Below are positions 7,533 through 15,150 of a stretch of DNA of 28,757 nucleotides, one piece after another. This DNA is from Bacteroidales bacterium (GTDB taxonomy: Bacteria; Bacteroidota; Bacteroidia; Bacteroidales; P3): assembly GCA_017545365.1 (NCBI GenBank), contig JAFWOP010000073.1:1-28757 (forward strand), given 5' to 3'. Made by a program: the position numbers and the translations under genes. The stretch's first letter is position 1. Every line of letters begins with the position of its first letter. Under the pieces are notes generated by a model. That model was not told the origin of the DNA, did not search any database, and saw nothing but the letters and a program-made list of their open reading frames with translations.

Positions 7533-8780
7533 CTATTCGATTTCAAGGAGCAGCCCCTTCAGGTATTCCCCTTCGGGATGATAGATGCTGACGGGGTGGT
7601 CTATGGCATGGGGCAGCTGGCGCACTATGCGCACCTGCTTATGGGCATTGGCGGCAGCGGTGAAACAGACAGTCTTAAAATCGTCGTTGCTCACCGCCTG
7701 ACTACAGCTGAATGTCAGCAGCAGTCCTCCGGGGCGTATCTTCTCCATCGCCCGCTGGTTGATATTGCGGTAGCCTTTCAGCCCTTGTTGCAGCGAGCGG
7801 TGGTTCTTGGCGAAGGCGGGCGGGTCAAGGATGATGAGGTTGAACTGGTTGTCAACTTCCTCCATATATTTCAACACATCAGCCACTACTCCCCTATGGG
7901 ATGCCCCATCGCCGAAATTCAGCGTCACGTTGCGGTTGCACAGTGCGATGGCTTTCTTGCTGATGTCCACGGTTTCCACGTAGCTCGCCCCTCCGCGCAA
8001 GGCGGCAAGGCTGAAGCCTCCCGTGTAGCCAAAGCAGTTCAATACCCGCTGCCCCTCGGCAAGCGATGCCACTAGATTGCGGTTCTCGCGCTGATCGACG
8101 AAGAAGCCTGTCTTCTGCCCTTCGTAGAAGTTGATAAGCAGCCTACTGCCATGCTCGCAAATCTCCCATTCCTCGGGCTCATCACCCCAGATATATCCAT
8201 CCTTGCATCCGCCCGGCACGGTGGCACTGCTCTTGTCAAAGACCGACTTGATTCCATGCTTACCCAGCAGGTCGACAAATAGTTCTGTGAGCATAGGAAA
8301 AAGCCTATGCATTCCCACCGAGTGCGCTTGCATCACCAGCACTCCGTTGTACCAGTCGCACACCAATCCGGGCAGGAAGTCGCCCTCGGCATGGACCAAG
8401 CGGAAGACATTGGTGATTTGAGAATTGAGATTTGAGAATTGAGAATTGGCTGCCGCACTCGGATAATTCTCAATTCTCAATTCTTCATTCTCAATTCCAA
8501 ATAATCCCAAGCGTTCACGGTAGGCGATGGCACTCTGTAGTCTTTCACGGAAAAAATGCTCGTCTACTTGCTGCGTATCGAACGACAGCACCTTGCATAT
8601 TATCGAATCGGGCTGGTAATGCCCCACAGCCAGCCATTTCCCGTCGGCGGCAACCACATCCACCAAGTCGCCCTCCTGCGGGTTGCCCGCAATCTTCCGC
8701 ACCGCACCCGAGAATATCCACGGATGGCGGCGCATGACGGCCTTGTCCTTGCCAGGGGCTAAGTGTAACGTGGCTCTCAC
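7533..8780 (-). CDS. rlmI: RlmI-type 23S rRNA (cytosine-5) methyltransferase
   Basis: 415 residues. RlmI-family enzymes use S-adenosylmethionine to methylate a 23S rRNA cytosine. An N-terminal PUA domain (about 1-75, with HPWIFSGAVRKI) is followed by an EEHD-like region and a Rossmann methyltransferase domain. The latter has QKTGFFVDQREN (222-233), SAM motif I LNCFGYTGGFS (247-257), VETVDISKKAI and the catalytic-type DPPAFAK (319-325). Residues 96-122 are an odd insertion, with ELRIENYPSAAANSQF at its centre, encoded by a dispersed palindromic repeat. In relatives this spot is a short loop just before NVFRLVHAEGD. The frame is kept, so the protein may still work. The start overlaps the rpe stop by 4 bp. 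The family is firm; the exact methylated base is inferred. Confidence 0.9.
   Translation of the reverse strand: MRATLHLAPGKDKAVMRRHPWIFSGAVRKIAGNPQEGDLVDVVAADGKWLAVGHYQPDSIICKVLSFDTQQVDEHFFRERLQSAIAYRERLGLFGIENEELRIENYPSAAANSQFSNLNSQITNVFRLVHAEGDFLPGLVCDWYNGVLVMQAHSVGMHRLFPMLTELFVDLLGKHGIKSVFDKSSATVPGGCKDGYIWGDEPEEWEICEHGSRLLINFYEGQKTGFFVDQRENRNLVASLAEGQRVLNCFGYTGGFSLAALRGGASYVETVDISKKAIALCNRNVTLNFGDGASHRGVVADVLKYMEEVDNQFNLIILDPPAFAKNHRSLQQGLKGYRNINQRAMEKIRPGGLLLTFSCSQAVSNDDFKTVCFTAAANAHKQVRIVRQLPHAIDHPVSIYHPEGEYLKGLLLEIE
8418..8497. repeat. Dispersed AT-rich palindromic repeat, copy A, inside rlmI
   Basis: About 80 bp. The left arm is built from GAGAATT-type heptads (8418-8447), then a GC-rich centre GGCTGCCGCACTCGGAT (8448-8464), and a right arm of TTCTCAA-type heptads (8465-8497) roughly complementary to the left. 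It is entirely within the coding region of the methyltransferase and adds about 27 codons without a stop or frameshift. A copy in opposite orientation lies at 20582-20653 and a weaker copy at 2964-3040. Confidence 0.85.
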
Positions 8781-9421
8781 TGCTTCAATTGTTTGATGGT
8801 TTCCGGCGGATTGGCCGACTTAAACACGGCATTGCCTGCCACCAGCACGTCGGCACCGGCAGCAAACAGCCGTGGCGCATTCTCCACATTCACACCGCCG
8901 TCTACCTCTATCAGGCACTGCGGTGCTTTGCGGTCGCACAACGCACGCAGCTGCTGCACCTTATTGTATGTGTTCTCGATGAACTTCTGTCCGCCAAAGC
9001 CGGGGTTGACCGACATCAGCAGCACCACGTCGCACAGCTGCACCGTGTCCTCCAGCAGGCTGACCGCCGTGCCGGGGTTCAGCACCACACCGCATTTCAT
9101 CCCCGCATCCTTGATGGCGTGGAGTGTGCGGTCCAAATGGGTGCATGCCTCGTAATGCACCGTCAGAATATCGGCACCCGCCTCTTTGAAGTCGTTCACA
9201 TAACGGCCGGGGTCCACTATCATCAGATGCACATCCAACGGCTTGCGGGCATGCTTCTTGATATGTTTCACAACAGGCTGTCCAAAACTGATGTTCGGCA
9301 CAAACACGCCGTCCATCACGTCCACATGCAGCCAGTCGCACTCGCTTTCGTTGAGCATCTCTATATCGCGCTGCAGGTTGCCGAAATCGGCACTGAGCAG
9401 AGAAGGTGATATTAGTTTCAT
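8777..9421 (-). CDS. rpe: Ribulose-phosphate 3-epimerase
   Basis: 214 residues, a standard length for this TIM-barrel enzyme, which interconverts D-ribulose 5-phosphate and D-xylulose 5-phosphate in the pentose phosphate pathway. The start ISPSLLSADF (4-13) is typical. Metal and catalytic residues are present: H32 and D34 in HVDVMDG, H65 in DVHLMI, and D174 in VDGGVN. The phosphate-binding loop region NPGFGGQ (139-145) and VAGNAVF close the barrel. It overlaps the methyltransferase start by 4 bp, indicating one transcript. Identification is secure. Confidence 0.97.
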   Translation of the reverse strand: MKLISPSLLSADFGNLQRDIEMLNESECDWLHVDVMDGVFVPNISFGQPVVKHIKKHARKPLDVHLMIVDPGRYVNDFKEAGADILTVHYEACTHLDRTLHAIKDAGMKCGVVLNPGTAVSLLEDTVQLCDVVLLMSVNPGFGGQKFIENTYNKVQQLRALCDRKAPQCLIEVDGGVNVENAPRLFAAGADVLVAGNAVFKSANPPETIKQLKQ

Positions 9422-9444
9422 TTTGAGTAATATATTGTTATGTT

Positions 9445-9516
9445 ACGTCGACCTGGATTGTCGCCGCCGACTCGCCGGGTGCGTCAGCCTTGATTGTTGT
9501 CGGCGACTCGCCGATT
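9445..9516. repeat. Imperfect 36-bp tandem duplication
   Basis: Two adjacent 36-bp units (9445-9480 and 9481-9516) agree at 27 of 36 positions. Each carries a GTCG/CGGCGACTCGCCG tract, and unit 2 contains the dyad TCGGCGA-C-TCGCCGA. They fill the space between the rpe start and the stop codon of the YitT-family gene, whose last bases lie in unit 2. A regulatory dyad, a terminator for the upstream gene or a simple duplication are all possible. Confidence 0.6.
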
Positions 9517-10399
9517 AGAGTTTTAGTTTTTCAAAGTTGCGACCATATACACCCTGTGCTTTCGATACAGAGATAAATGCTTCGGGGTCAATACGGTGGA
9601 TAATCTGCATCACATGGGGCTTATCGGTCTTATGCACCATGATGATGAGCACCTGGAGCTGTTGGTGGCTGTAGCAGCCTTCGCCATCCAACAGGGTGGC
9701 ACCGCGGCCCACCTCGGTAGTCACCGTCTCGCCAATTTCCTTGTTCTTCGTAGAGAACACCATAATCTGGTACGACTGCTTGTTGCCGTCCAGCACCATG
9801 TCCAGCACGTATGTCATCGTCACCATTACGATGTAGCCGAACACAACGTTCTCAATCTTATGCGACACGAAGTAGGAGCAGCCCACAATCACAATGTCGA
9901 GATACATAATCACTTTACCCGGCGATATGTTGTAAAACTTACTGATGATAAGGGCTATAATGTCCGTGCCGCCGCTGTTGCCGCCCATGGCGAAGGTGAG
10001 GCCGATACCACCGCCGCAGAGCGCACCACCAATGATGGCGCACATAAAGCTGCCAAACTGGTTCACGTCGAACAGCGTCTCCACATGCAGCACCTGCTGC
10101 CACAAGATGAAGCAGGCCGACGACATGATGATGCCATAGATCGTGTTGGCACCAAACTTCGAGCCCAAAACCTTAAAGCCTACTATTACCAATATGGCAT
10201 TGATTATCAAATTCATCACACCAATAGGCAGGCGTACGCCTACGGCATAATACAGCACCGACGAGATGCCGCTCACTCCGCCGCCCACAATCTTGGCTGG
10301 CAGCATCACCGCCGCCCATCCGAAAGTATATATCAAGATACCCAGCGTAATCACTAGGTACGAGACAAACAGCTGTTTTTTGTTCTTAAATATATGCAT
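9515..10399 (-). CDS. YitT-family membrane protein (DUF161 + DUF2179)
   Basis: 294 residues. The first about 200 residues hold five to six hydrophobic helices with the family landmarks GVSGISSVLYYAVGV, GSFMCAIIGGALCGGGIGL and NSGGTDIIALIISK. The soluble C-terminal domain (about 210-294) is DUF2179-like, with GRGATLLDGEGCYSHQ and KAQGVYGRNFEKLKL. Proteins of this type are common in Bacteroidota and Firmicutes; their transport or signalling role is not established. It lies between yggS and rpe, all on the minus strand, with gaps of about 80-95 bp. Confidence 0.9.
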   Translation of the reverse strand: MHIFKNKKQLFVSYLVITLGILIYTFGWAAVMLPAKIVGGGVSGISSVLYYAVGVRLPIGVMNLIINAILVIVGFKVLGSKFGANTIYGIIMSSACFILWQQVLHVETLFDVNQFGSFMCAIIGGALCGGGIGLTFAMGGNSGGTDIIALIISKFYNISPGKVIMYLDIVIVGCSYFVSHKIENVVFGYIVMVTMTYVLDMVLDGNKQSYQIMVFSTKNKEIGETVTTEVGRGATLLDGEGCYSHQQLQVLIIMVHKTDKPHVMQIIHRIDPEAFISVSKAQGVYGRNFEKLKL

Positions 10400-10456
10400 A
10401 TGAATAAACTAAAAGGTAAAACTATTACTAATAGTAGTTATTGATTGCTTGATTGT

Positions 10457-10474
10457 TTGAGTATTTATACTCAA
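10457..10474. terminator. Short hairpin downstream of yggS
   Basis: Perfect 8-bp dyad TTGAGTAT-TT-ATACTCAA, 7-24 bp beyond the yggS stop codon. A second small palindrome, CTATTACTAATAG, lies nearer the YitT gene. The stem is AT-rich and has no strong T-run on the minus strand, so termination is only suggested. Confidence 0.4.
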
Positions 10475-10480
10475 GCATTT

Positions 10481-11167
10481 TTAAACGTCGTTTACAGGTA
10501 TGCCGTAGTCCCTTGCGCCGAAGATGGTAGAGCCGATGCGCACCAGCGTCGCACCCTCCTCCATGGCTATCTGGTAGTCGTGCGACATGCCCATCGACAC
10601 TTCTTTAAATTCTTCGTGTCCCGCAAAATATTTCGCCTTCAACTGTTCGAAATAGCCATGCAGCGTGCGGAACTCTTGTCGCACCAGGTCGTAGTTGTCG
10701 GTATTCGTCGCCATGCCCATCACACCCACTATGCGGGTATGCTTCATCGCGGCAAACTCCGCAGACTCCAGCAGTGCCTCAGCCTCGCTCATATCCAGGC
10801 CAAACTTCGTCTCCTCTGTGGCGATATGGAACTGCAGCAGGCAATCTATCACACGGCCGTGCTTTGCCGCCTCCTTGTCCACCGCCTCCAGCAGATGCAG
10901 GCTGTCGATACTATGTATCAGGCTCACATACTCGGCGATATACTTGATTTTGTTTGTCTGCAAATGGCCAATAAAATGCCATTCGATATCTTGCGGCAGC
11001 ACAGCGTGCTTGTCGCGCATTTCCAGTGCTTTGTTTTCACCAAACAACCGCTGGCCAGCGTCATACGCCTCCTGCAGCATCTCCACAGGCTTCGTCTTCG
11101 ACACGGCCACCAGCCGCACTCCGTCGGAAAGGGTCGAACGCACCTTAGCAAGATTTTCCTTAATCAT
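10481..11167 (-). CDS. yggS: YggS/PLPBP-family pyridoxal phosphate homeostasis protein
   Basis: 228 residues, the usual single-domain alanine-racemase-fold size. The protein binds PLP without known enzyme activity and keeps B6 vitamers and some amino acid pools in balance. The PLP lysine is K24 in LVAVSKTKP. Other blocks are AGQRLFGEN, WHFIGHLQTNK, IHSIDSLHLL, VIDCLLQFHIATEETKFGL, VSMGMSHDYQIAMEEGATLVRIGSTIFG. The block after FGEN reads KALEM rather than the more common xVQE. The start at 11167 gives a normal family N-terminus. Well supported. Confidence 0.95.
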   Translation of the reverse strand: MIKENLAKVRSTLSDGVRLVAVSKTKPVEMLQEAYDAGQRLFGENKALEMRDKHAVLPQDIEWHFIGHLQTNKIKYIAEYVSLIHSIDSLHLLEAVDKEAAKHGRVIDCLLQFHIATEETKFGLDMSEAEALLESAEFAAMKHTRIVGVMGMATNTDNYDLVRQEFRTLHGYFEQLKAKYFAGHEEFKEVSMGMSHDYQIAMEEGATLVRIGSTIFGARDYGIPVNDV

Positions 11168-11179
11168 AGTACATTTAAT

Positions 11180-11204
11180 GTTGATATGTTGACACGTTGA
11201 TATG
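11180..11204. repeat. Direct repeat GTTGATATG upstream of yggS
   Basis: Exact 9-bp copies at 11180-11188 and 11196-11204, 16 bp apart start to start, with a related inverted TATCAAC at 11231-11237. They lie just upstream of the yggS start and could be an operator or simple-sequence noise. Confidence 0.35.
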
Positions 11205-11334
11205 ATGTGAGCCGTATAAACTTATCTACTTATCAACGGACAACAATCTATAACGCAAAATATATAATAATATTATTGCCGAACAATTTATTTTCTCGCC
11301 AAAGAACATCTTAGTTTACAGTTTTCATCTGCTC

Positions 11335-12693
11335 CTATCCCAAAATATGCTGGCTCAATATCTTGTCCAATTGTCCCACATAATAGAATGGTATGGATAT
11401 CAGCCGATAAGGCTTGTTATTGGGAGCAGGAGTGGTGGTGTCCTGAACCAGATACTCCCCACTCCACACCCTCACTGCCGTCACCTTTTTCTCAGCCGTG
11501 TTCACAAAACTGTGTATAGACCTCAGATGAGAATTGGTGCCTGCCTTCACCTCTATTGGTATCAGTTGTGAGTCTTGCTGCCACACATAATCCACTTCTG
11601 CCGTCGCTCCCTTCTTGTCCCGTATCCAATAATATTGATTGTCCTTATAATGCCTATCCAACACCACCCTAAGCTCTTGCGCTACAATCTGCTCTGCAGC
11701 CCGGCCTCGCCATGTGTCCAACAAGTCCTTGTTTTGTAAGTATTCCAGCTGTATCCCTGCCACAAAGTTGGCAATGCCTATATCCACCATTGCAAGCTTT
11801 GGAGCCCTCCTAACGGCAGGCAGGGCAGGTACTTCGGTAGAGGTGACTGGATAATTCAACGAAAGAATGTAGGCCCGTTGCAAGCAATCCATAGCTTCAT
11901 GTATTTGCGTGCTCGTATAATTACTATTTCCAAAGCCAGCAAACGAAATTGCCTCACCCACCGAAAACCAAGCCACATTCAATATATGGCGTATTATCCT
12001 CACCTGCTCCTCATTCTTGGCATACCGCTCCACGTCTTCGCTATACCCTTTCATCAAAGAATTGAATACTGGTGACAATCTCTCCACATCGGCGTGTTCT
12101 ATATAGGACTTCACCACCTCAGGCATTCCACCCACCAACGCATACCGATTAAAACACTTCACCATCTCCTCATGCACGATGGAGGACACCTGCAATTCCT
12201 CCACCTGCCGGGCCCACTCCTCCCCCTTTGCGGCAGCAAGGTACTCCATAAACGAAAAGGGGCGCAGACTCAAATACTCCACCCTCGACACTGGAAACGA
12301 CACATGCGACTTTAACAAACTCTGCAACCTGCTACCTGCCGTTATCACATACAGCCATGGCATCTTCTCATAGAAATATCTCAACAGCCCCACCGCTCGG
12401 GGTTCTTCCTGTATCTCGTCAATAAACAAGAGCATCCGCTTCTCCTTATTGGATACAACGTGACTACGCAGACACAAATAACGCCATATCTCCTCCACAT
12501 CATCTGTTCTGCGAAACACTTCGGCATCTTCCGAGAGCTCTAAATTCACCTCCACAAACACATCAAACTCCTTACCGAATTCGCGTACAAGCGTACTCTT
12601 CCCCACCTGTCGTGCCCCTCTTATCACCAAAGGCTTGTGCTGATTGGCATTCTTCCATTCCCTCAACCGACTAATCAACAATCTACTATACAT
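11335..12693 (-). CDS. ATP-binding protein, AAA_14 + DUF4143
   Basis: 452 residues. The N-terminal P-loop domain has Walker A GARQVGKST (26-34) and Walker B LLFIDEIQEEP (88-98), followed by the typical VITAGSRLQSLL and VSRVEYLSLRPFSFMEYL of the AAA_14 family. The second half is a DUF4143-type nuclease-like region with NQYYWIRDKKGATAEVDYVWQ and LIPIEVKAGTN, i.e. the spaced Glu/Asp and ExK residues of a PD-(D/E)XK-like fold. Such ATPases are abundant and often multicopy in Bacteroidales; their role is unknown, with suggestions of toxin or stress functions. The gene is transcribed alone from a strong TATCTTTG promoter, preceded by a 33-bp periodic repeat. It is likely an accessory element. Confidence 0.92.
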   Translation of the reverse strand: MYSRLLISRLREWKNANQHKPLVIRGARQVGKSTLVREFGKEFDVFVEVNLELSEDAEVFRRTDDVEEIWRYLCLRSHVVSNKEKRMLLFIDEIQEEPRAVGLLRYFYEKMPWLYVITAGSRLQSLLKSHVSFPVSRVEYLSLRPFSFMEYLAAAKGEEWARQVEELQVSSIVHEEMVKCFNRYALVGGMPEVVKSYIEHADVERLSPVFNSLMKGYSEDVERYAKNEEQVRIIRHILNVAWFSVGEAISFAGFGNSNYTSTQIHEAMDCLQRAYILSLNYPVTSTEVPALPAVRRAPKLAMVDIGIANFVAGIQLEYLQNKDLLDTWRGRAAEQIVAQELRVVLDRHYKDNQYYWIRDKKGATAEVDYVWQQDSQLIPIEVKAGTNSHLRSIHSFVNTAEKKVTAVRVWSGEYLVQDTTTPAPNNKPYRLISIPFYYVGQLDKILSQHILG

Positions 12694-12716
12694 ATTATAT
12701 CCTTTCTATTTACACA

Positions 12717-12745
12717 CTGCAAAGATACAACTTTTTTCTAAAACA
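12717..12745 (-). promoter_or_regulatory. Promoter of the AAA_14 ATPase (29-bp module, copy 1)
   Basis: On the minus strand this reads TGTTTTAGAAAAAAGTTG followed by TATCTTTG (12720-12727) and CAG. TATCTTTG matches the Bacteroidota -7 consensus TAnnTTTG, and TTG further upstream (in GTTGCC, 12751-12753) can serve as the -33 box. It lies about 27 bp before the ATPase start. The same 29 bases recur exactly at 15474-15502. Confidence 0.75.
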
Positions 12746-12819
12746 TAGGCAACTTTTACGTATTTTTCTTCTAAAACATAGGCAACTTTACGCCAAAATC
12801 TTTCTAAAACATAGGCAAC
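12736..12819. repeat. 18-bp exact repeat, three copies at 33-bp period
   Basis: TTCTAAAACATAGGCAAC occurs at 12736-12753, 12769-12786 and 12802-12819, each start exactly 33 bp after the last. The two 15-bp spacers both begin TTT(T)ACG but otherwise differ. The copy nearest the gene forms the upstream half of the ATPase promoter. A 33-bp period is close to three helical turns, so proteins bound to the copies would face the same side of the DNA. Confidence 0.9.
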
Positions 12820-13211
12820 ACCCCACCAAGAACCTTCACATTGTACCAGCCTAATAAAGTAGCCCTACAGGCAGCCGACGCTATCATCACCGTTTTAGAA
12901 TGGCGATGCCATACACTATATCTGCCCGTGCCTTTCAGGCACTCCTGCCATCACAAATTGCGAAATGTAAAACCACCCAACAAATGCACCCACCACGCGC
13001 CATAAGTCCCTGAAAGGGACAAAAGATTACAGGCGGGGGTGCCAACCCCCGCACCAATTGTGCCATCATATTGAGCCCTGAAGGGTCGACACATCTATTT
13101 CTACAGATATTCTGTCGCCCCTTCAGGGCTCTGGTTGTCCTTATCCTCTATGCAGGGGTTTGCACCCCTGCCTATGTTCTATCGTCCCTTTGGGGACTTT
13201 TCTTTATTCGT
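12820..13211. repeat. Gene-free interval with a cluster of hairpins
   Basis: No gene is seen. Six palindromes are packed here: GTGCCT/AGGCAC at 12928-12942; GTCCCT/AGGGAC at 13006-13020; GCGGGGGT/ACCCCCGC at 13033-13052; a long one at 13073-13131 with a 13-bp perfect stem (GAGCCCTGAAGGG), one mismatch and 5 more pairs; CAGGGGT/ACCCCTG at 13153-13170; and GTCCC/GGGAC at 13184-13197 followed by TTTT. This resembles the REP-like intergenic clusters common in Bacteroidales. The last hairpin may also terminate a plus-strand read into the BspA gene. Confidence 0.75.
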
Positions 13212-14879
13212 CTAGGGTCTCACCCAAGTGAATGTCACCCCGCTGGTGGGCAGGTTTGTACCACTTCGCATAGCTGTCTCAACTAAGTACGGACAGATAA
13301 TAGTGCAAGAGTTCGAAGAAATTGCAAGATTAAAGCACATAGAAGACTTATTAGTCACATTACTCATGTTGTAATTAGAGAGATTCAAATATGTTAAGTG
13401 GGTACAATATTGAAACATAACGCCCATATTTGTCACACTCTCAGTGTTGAAACTGGAAAGATTTAGACTCGTCAGATTTTCACACCCGGAAAACATTCCG
13501 CCCATATTCGTCACATTCTCAGTGTTGAAGTTGGAGAGGTCTATACTCGTCAGGGCTCGACAGTTTCCAAACAAGAAGAGCATATTTGTCACATTTTCGG
13601 TGTTAAAGTTGGAGAGGTTCAAGCTCGTCAGTCTGTAACAGCGAGAAAACATATAGCTCATATCTGTCACATTCTCAGTGTTGAAATTGGAGAGGTCTAT
13701 CGTCTGGGCAGAACAGTTATCAAACATGTGGTTCATATCCGTCACATTCGAGGTATTGAACCCATTCCCGAAATCTATAGTCTCAAGCTCCGGATGAAAA
13801 TAATATTCACCTTCAGCATCATCATAATGTAGTCTTGCGGCAAACATGTAAGAACTATTAGCATTGGCGTTTATGGTGCAGTCACTTGTTGAAACCCGCC
13901 ATATTCTTCCATCTAAATTACCATAGATTGGTACAGGAGAATTAGCAGTGGAAAGCAATGTACCAGAACTAACGTTACTATTGTATTCAAACACCACCGA
14001 TGTGGCATATGGAATGGCACTATTAAAGGTAGGTCCATCTACCAATTCAGCATGAGGCACTTCTGCCAAAGCCGTAACATTTGCTGTCACGGTTGTGATG
14101 GTATTATGCGCCAATGCCACATCCTCTTTCTCCACTTCGACATACCTATCATCGGTAGTATAAATCGATATGTCCACATCGTCAGTGTCGAACTCTGGCA
14201 CCACAATATCGAATGTCTCTGTTGCCAAGGCACCCACAGTCCTCGTACTATTATCTCCAAAACTAAGTGTCACAGAGTGAGATGCTGTGCTGGACATGCT
14301 GATGTGGTCATGCACCGAGCCGCTAACCGTGGCGGTACCCGCTCCACTCAGTCCTGATGCGGTGGCCGTCAATTCTATGCGTCTCAGTGTCAACTCTTGG
14401 TTCAACGAGTTGCTAACAATTACCCGCACCACCGAACAAAGGTTGTAGAACTGCAAAGTGCTGCCACTGGTGAGATAGGCACCCATTGGCACGTCTACAC
14501 GCTGGTGACTACCTACCAACTCGTAGTGCTGTATCGACGGTAATGTCACTGGTACACTGCCACTACTGCTGATGTCGCAGTCCTCAGGCACAATGCTGGC
14601 AGGGAAGATGGCACGATAAGAGCTACTCGACACTACGTCCTCAATCCGCGCTGACGCACCCGATGCTGCCATGATGGGATAGGCGGCATTGTTGATATAC
14701 ACCTCGTCGCCGTTGTGCCAGCAGGGGGTGTGGTCATTGATGTAGACCTTCGTGCTGCTATTGACGGTTTTCTGAATCTCGGCACCAAGGGTGACTGTGC
14801 CTTCTTCTTTTTGGCAGCTCACTGCCAGCATGGCGATAGATGCCAATACAAAAGGAAATCTTATATGTTGCTTTTTCAT
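13212..14879 (-). CDS. Surface lipoprotein: fimbrillin-like N-terminus with BspA-type LRRs
   Basis: 555 residues. A lipoprotein signal ends at C22 (MLAVSC), so the protein is probably outer-membrane anchored. Residues about 23-270 resemble the fimbrillin-like (Mfa/FimA-type) fold: HTPCWHNGDEVYINN, a YRAIFPA block, VPMGAYLTSGSTLQFYNLCSVVRVIV and LRRIELTATASGLSGAG. Residues about 374-500 hold five to six DUF285/BspA leucine-rich repeats of about 24 residues, with consensus LSNFNTENVTNMxxMF..C..LTS. A short tail ends TWVRP. BspA-type proteins bind host or microbial surface partners; the exact ligand is unknown. It follows the 81-residue small protein by 25 bp, probably as an operon. The nearly identical DNA repeats could change copy number by recombination. 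Confidence 0.85.
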   Translation of the reverse strand: MKKQHIRFPFVLASIAMLAVSCQKEEGTVTLGAEIQKTVNSSTKVYINDHTPCWHNGDEVYINNAAYPIMAASGASARIEDVVSSSSYRAIFPASIVPEDCDISSSGSVPVTLPSIQHYELVGSHQRVDVPMGAYLTSGSTLQFYNLCSVVRVIVSNSLNQELTLRRIELTATASGLSGAGTATVSGSVHDHISMSSTASHSVTLSFGDNSTRTVGALATETFDIVVPEFDTDDVDISIYTTDDRYVEVEKEDVALAHNTITTVTANVTALAEVPHAELVDGPTFNSAIPYATSVVFEYNSNVSSGTLLSTANSPVPIYGNLDGRIWRVSTSDCTINANANSSYMFAARLHYDDAEGEYYFHPELETIDFGNGFNTSNVTDMNHMFDNCSAQTIDLSNFNTENVTDMSYMFSRCYRLTSLNLSNFNTENVTNMLFLFGNCRALTSIDLSNFNTENVTNMGGMFSGCENLTSLNLSSFNTESVTNMGVMFQYCTHLTYLNLSNYNMSNVTNKSSMCFNLAISSNSCTIICPYLVETAMRSGTNLPTSGVTFTWVRP

Positions 14880-14904
14880 AAATCTCTTTTTTAATTCTTA
14901 ATAC

Positions 14905-15150
14905 TCATTCGTCCCAACTGCTGGAACCAAAACTGTTGTTGTTTGAAAACGACGAGCCGCCCGTCCAGTCTCCATCGCCGAATAGGCTTAATTGGGATGA
15001 AGTCGACGGCGCGTCCCACGTGGCATCGCAAAAGGGAAGGAGCGTCCCTGCCGTACGCGACTCAAACGACGCATTTAGACCATTCTCCACCTTGAAGGTG
15101 ACAACAGCTACCCTCGGTGGGTCATAACATGATTTGTGTTTCTTGTCCAT
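14905..15150 (-). CDS. Small Ser/Asn/Trp-tailed protein upstream of the BspA lipoprotein
   Basis: 81 residues from the Met at 15150; an in-frame Met at 15186 would add 12 residues. It begins MDKKHKSCYDPPRVAVVTFKVENGLNASFE. This fits a loose pattern of short Bacteroidales proteins with a P-x-V-x-V-x-x-F-x-x-E-x-G-x-x-x-S motif, often beside surface adhesins, but I can give no family name. There is no signal peptide or membrane helix. The tail is rich in Gly, Ser, Asn and Trp and ends NNNSFGSSSWDE. It probably shares a transcript with the adhesin. An accessory or structural role in the surface system is only a guess. Confidence 0.65.
   Translation of the reverse strand: MDKKHKSCYDPPRVAVVTFKVENGLNASFESRTAGTLLPFCDATWDAPSTSSQLSLFGDGDWTGGSSFSNNNSFGSSSWDE

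Noticed and set aside
9596..10357. 253-codon plus-strand open frame
   Set aside because: Antisense shadow of the YitT-family gene; His-rich and without domains.
12736..12819. Possible CRISPR array
   Set aside because: Only three 18-bp copies, 15-bp spacers that are partly alike, no cas genes, and direct overlap with a promoter.
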